DNA of 64,000 bases from positions 53,674,540-53,738,539 of the forward strand of contig CM037874.1 in NCBI GenBank assembly GCA_021292105.1. The letters run 5' to 3'. The translations under genes were made by a program, and so were the position numbers. This DNA is from Anadara kagoshimensis (taxonomy: Eukaryota; Mollusca; Bivalvia; Arcoida; Arcidae). Positions 61,861-64,000 of this stretch are shown in pieces. A model generated the notes under the pieces. That model did not search any database. It was given only the letters and a program-made list of their open reading frames with translations, and was not told where the DNA came from. Each line of letters begins with the position of its first letter. Positions within the stretch are counted from its first letter, which is position 1.

Positions 61861-62260
61861 TCGGCACAAATTGGTTAGCTTAGTGTTATTCTTTTGATAG
61901 GCCTGTCTACTGCATGACTGTGTAACAGTCTGGGTAGCTCAACTAGTGGAGAATTTGACCATAGGGAAGAAATTTGGTGACAACACTGTTGCCCCCATGT
62001 GTCTGCCAGATGTTGACGCTTTGAGGCAAAAAAAAAGAAGAGTAATTTGGCAACAACATTGTGGGCCATGTGCCTGCCATATCTTGATCTTATGAGGCAA
62101 TAAACATGATAAAACAATCTAGAAACTTGGTAGCAATAAAAAATCTAGAAATTCAGTGACAACATTAACAGTCTGGGTAGCTCAGTTAGCATAGCTCTTG
62201 ACTACAGTACAGAAGGTCCTGAACTTTTTCTCCATCTTGTTACACATTTTATGTGAAATA
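61861..62260. repeat. possible third tRNA-like SINE family, two heads
   Basis: AACAGTCTGGGTAGCTCAAC TAG at 61924 and AACAGTCTGGGTAGCTCAGT TAG at 62168 are tRNA A-box-like (TAGCTCAGTTAG). Between them TTGGTGACAACACTGTTGCC / TTGGCAACAACATTGTGGGC blocks are tandem. The B-box is weak (GGTCCTGAAC). Confidence 0.45.
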
Positions 62261-62954
62261 TTATCGCCAGTTCAAGAGATTTTATCACTAAGCCAATAAA
62301 TATAAATAAAAAATAAATCCCTAGTTTATCCCCTTTCTTAGATTGGGAAACTATAATAAACTACCAGGTCAGGGGTTTAATGGCTTCCTGTACATTATAC
62401 GAGAAACATTGGCAGTTGTCTGTCTATGTCAAATGTCCGGTTGCAACGAATTGATTATTGGGTTAAGAGTCAAAGTAATATTTGATTGGATTTTTAAAGT
62501 GACCTATAAAACCAATCTACTTATAAAGAGAAGATAATTTAGACCCATTTGTTTTGTAACATATGGCAGGTGTAGCTAGCTACACAGAAGATGCTTACTG
62601 GTACCCTTCTGGAACAAATATACTTACTTGCCCAGTGGAAGTTCATGTGTAAAACTTAATTTGCCCCTTTTCAAAGTTTTTAATTGTTTTTGGATTGTGA
62701 TTTGAACATGGACTGGTATGTATAAATATAATTATGTATGTAAAAGTCAATAATAAAAGGCCCCTACCGGTTTCTTTGGGTGACAGTTTTAGACCAGATT
62801 GACTGTATTCATTTATATTCAGATGTCACCAGATTCAGCCAAAGTTAAAATTTATAATTTTTATTATGACACCCTATGCATGTGTTGTGTACTAGATAAT
62901 ACTTTTTAATCATTCAACACTTTGTGATATTCCACTCAATGTCCCAAGTTAAGC
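62261..62954. other. rabphilin upstream intron, dispersed repeat copy
   Basis: 62563..62720 is a copy of the GTGTAGCTAGCTA dispersed family. At about 62758..62815 a piece of the ACAGTC MITE right end (GACTGTATTC) may be present. Confidence 0.45.
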
Positions 62955-63255
62955 TGAGTTAAATTGAGTTGAGTTATGGTGTTTAATGTCCCAGTCAAGA
63001 ATATTTCACTTATATCGAGACAGTGCCAGCTATATATAGGCGAAGGTTCAGAAATTTTGCCTGTCTGTTGTGCTGATGGCATTATACAGCAGGGATCTTT
63101 ATCGCGCCATGCCTACCGTGGCACAAGACTTTGTTTATTTTAAAGTTCCCAACCAAAAGAACTGTGACTTTCATTTCATAATGCTGAGTGCTTAGCAAAA
63201 GAACAGTCACTTTCAAGTCTTGGGTCAGACCCAGTCAGGGTTCCAACCCAATCAA
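62955..63255 (-). repeat. SINE-A copy, head lost
   Basis: Inverse tail GAGTTGAGTTATGGTGTTTA then ATGTCCCAGTCAAGAATATT. The body is about as complete as in the 56103 copy. It ends around the B-box (GGGTTCCAACCC), without an A-box. Confidence 0.75.
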
Positions 63256-63289
63256 TGTCCAAGTGGTCTATAGAACAGTTTTAAAGAAA

Positions 63290-63640
63290 ATATCACCTTT
63301 CACCACCTAGGTTCAAATCCTACTCAAGACAGAATCTAGTGTGAAGAGTTTGTCAGTTTGCTTGCTGTATGTAATTAGTTTCTCTGGTAGTCTAGTTTCA
63401 TCCACTATCCCTAAATTTGTCCTTGACCTTGACACCAACAGGTCACAGTGACCTAATTATAGAAAGTAATACAGTGCTGTTGTTTAATATATGCATGTGT
63501 CAAGTTTCACTAAGATATCTCAAAAGACAAAAAAGTTATGCTCCAAAACACTGAATTACCATAATTTTTCTCTGAATCGGCCACCTCAATATAAGAGAAA
63601 GAATCTTGAATGGGGCGTAAAATATCATTACTCCACTCCG
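63290..63640 (+). repeat. SINE-B copy interrupted by about 150 bp
   Basis: B-box and body (CACCTAGGTTCAAATCCTAC, AGTTTGTCAGTTTGCTTGCT) run to about 63415. The tail (CGGCCACCTCAATATAAGAG then AAAGAATCTTGAATGGGGCG) resumes at about 63575. The interrupting piece carries CCTTGACCTTGAC and a perfect AGGTCACAGTGACCT. Confidence 0.65.
63440..63454. promoter_or_regulatory. perfect palindromic AGGTCAnnnTGACCT site
   Basis: AGGTCACAGTGACCT, the same inverted-repeat-3 arrangement as the three at 15837..16160 but in a different repeat context. Matches the oestrogen-receptor consensus; function is not shown. Confidence 0.35.
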
Positions 63641-64000
63641 CTTTGTTGGAAGTTGTATAAATCCTATTTTCTACATCTCTTTATTGAAAAACTTAAGCAT
63701 CTTCACTCGCATAATTTTTGACACCTTAAAGACTACCTTATACTTGTACATTACAATAATCAATACAATTTTCTATCTGTTGATGCCGTAACCATTATAT
63801 AACTATGGCCCACAAGAATTTTTGTTTTAACAACCCAATTAACAAATCAATAATTCCTATTATTTTTGATTATGATGGAGAACAACATCAAAATAGTTTT
63901 AGATAATGACAGTGTTAGGAGTTGACGGTGGTACATTTTATCATTAATAATGACAATTTGATGTATAGTATAACATCTGATATCCAGTGTGTTTTTTAAT
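63641..64000. other. window end, nothing recognised
   Basis: AT-rich, no exon-like sequence for the missing rabphilin N-terminus. Confidence 0.45.

Overview
The window is eukaryotic nuclear DNA, AT-rich, with small exons separated by long introns (GT...AG boundaries) and a very heavy load of short dispersed and tandem repeats. A mollusc, most likely a bivalve, is the best guess. The grounds are a complete invertebrate-style rabphilin gene, many tRNA-headed SINEs, hairpin-ended elements with internal minisatellites, and the frequent motif AAGGGAGATAA. The species cannot be named from sequence alone.

Two protein-coding genes are supported, and they converge. (1) Plus strand, 1529..20492: the 3' part of a C2H2 zinc-finger gene. 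Seven exons join in one frame into 451 codons plus a stop. They give about nine zinc fingers, an acidic linker and a Gln/Thr-rich C-terminal tail. The 5' end lies left of the window. One finger exon exists as two adjacent, spliceable copies (10423..10506 and 10577..10660). (2) Minus strand, 60553..35096: rabphilin (RPH3A family), a Rab3/Rab27 effector of secretory vesicles. Fifteen exons join in one frame into 620 codons plus a stop. They encode the Rab-binding helix, the FYVE-like zinc finger (four CxxC pairs), the SGAWFF motif, a Ser/acidic linker, and C2A and C2B with their calcium-binding aspartates. Only the first, start-codon exon is missing.

The most striking feature of the rabphilin gene is repeated partial duplication of its exons. 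The FYVE exon's 3' part plus donor site is amplified six times as a 127-bp tandem array (58733..59496). The first C2A exon has a second 3' half with its own donor inside a (GA)n tract. Two C2B exons have decayed partial copies next to them. The zinc-finger gene shows the same thing in a cleaner form (one full exon doubled).

Region by region: 1..20492 zinc-finger gene, with introns full of hairpin-capped repeats, foldback elements and SINEs; 20493..35095 intergenic, repeats only; 35096..60553 rabphilin, whose 13.4-kb intron (42080..55503) holds a 37/38-bp minisatellite with an exact 447-bp higher-order period, a 32-bp minisatellite and many smaller arrays; 60554..64000 rabphilin first intron or upstream DNA with SINEs. 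Several repeats carry perfect nuclear-receptor binding consensus sequences: four palindromic AGGTCAnnnTGACCT sites and an array of GGTTCAAAGGTCA / TCAAGGTCA sites. No bacterial, CRISPR, rRNA or functional tRNA feature was seen.
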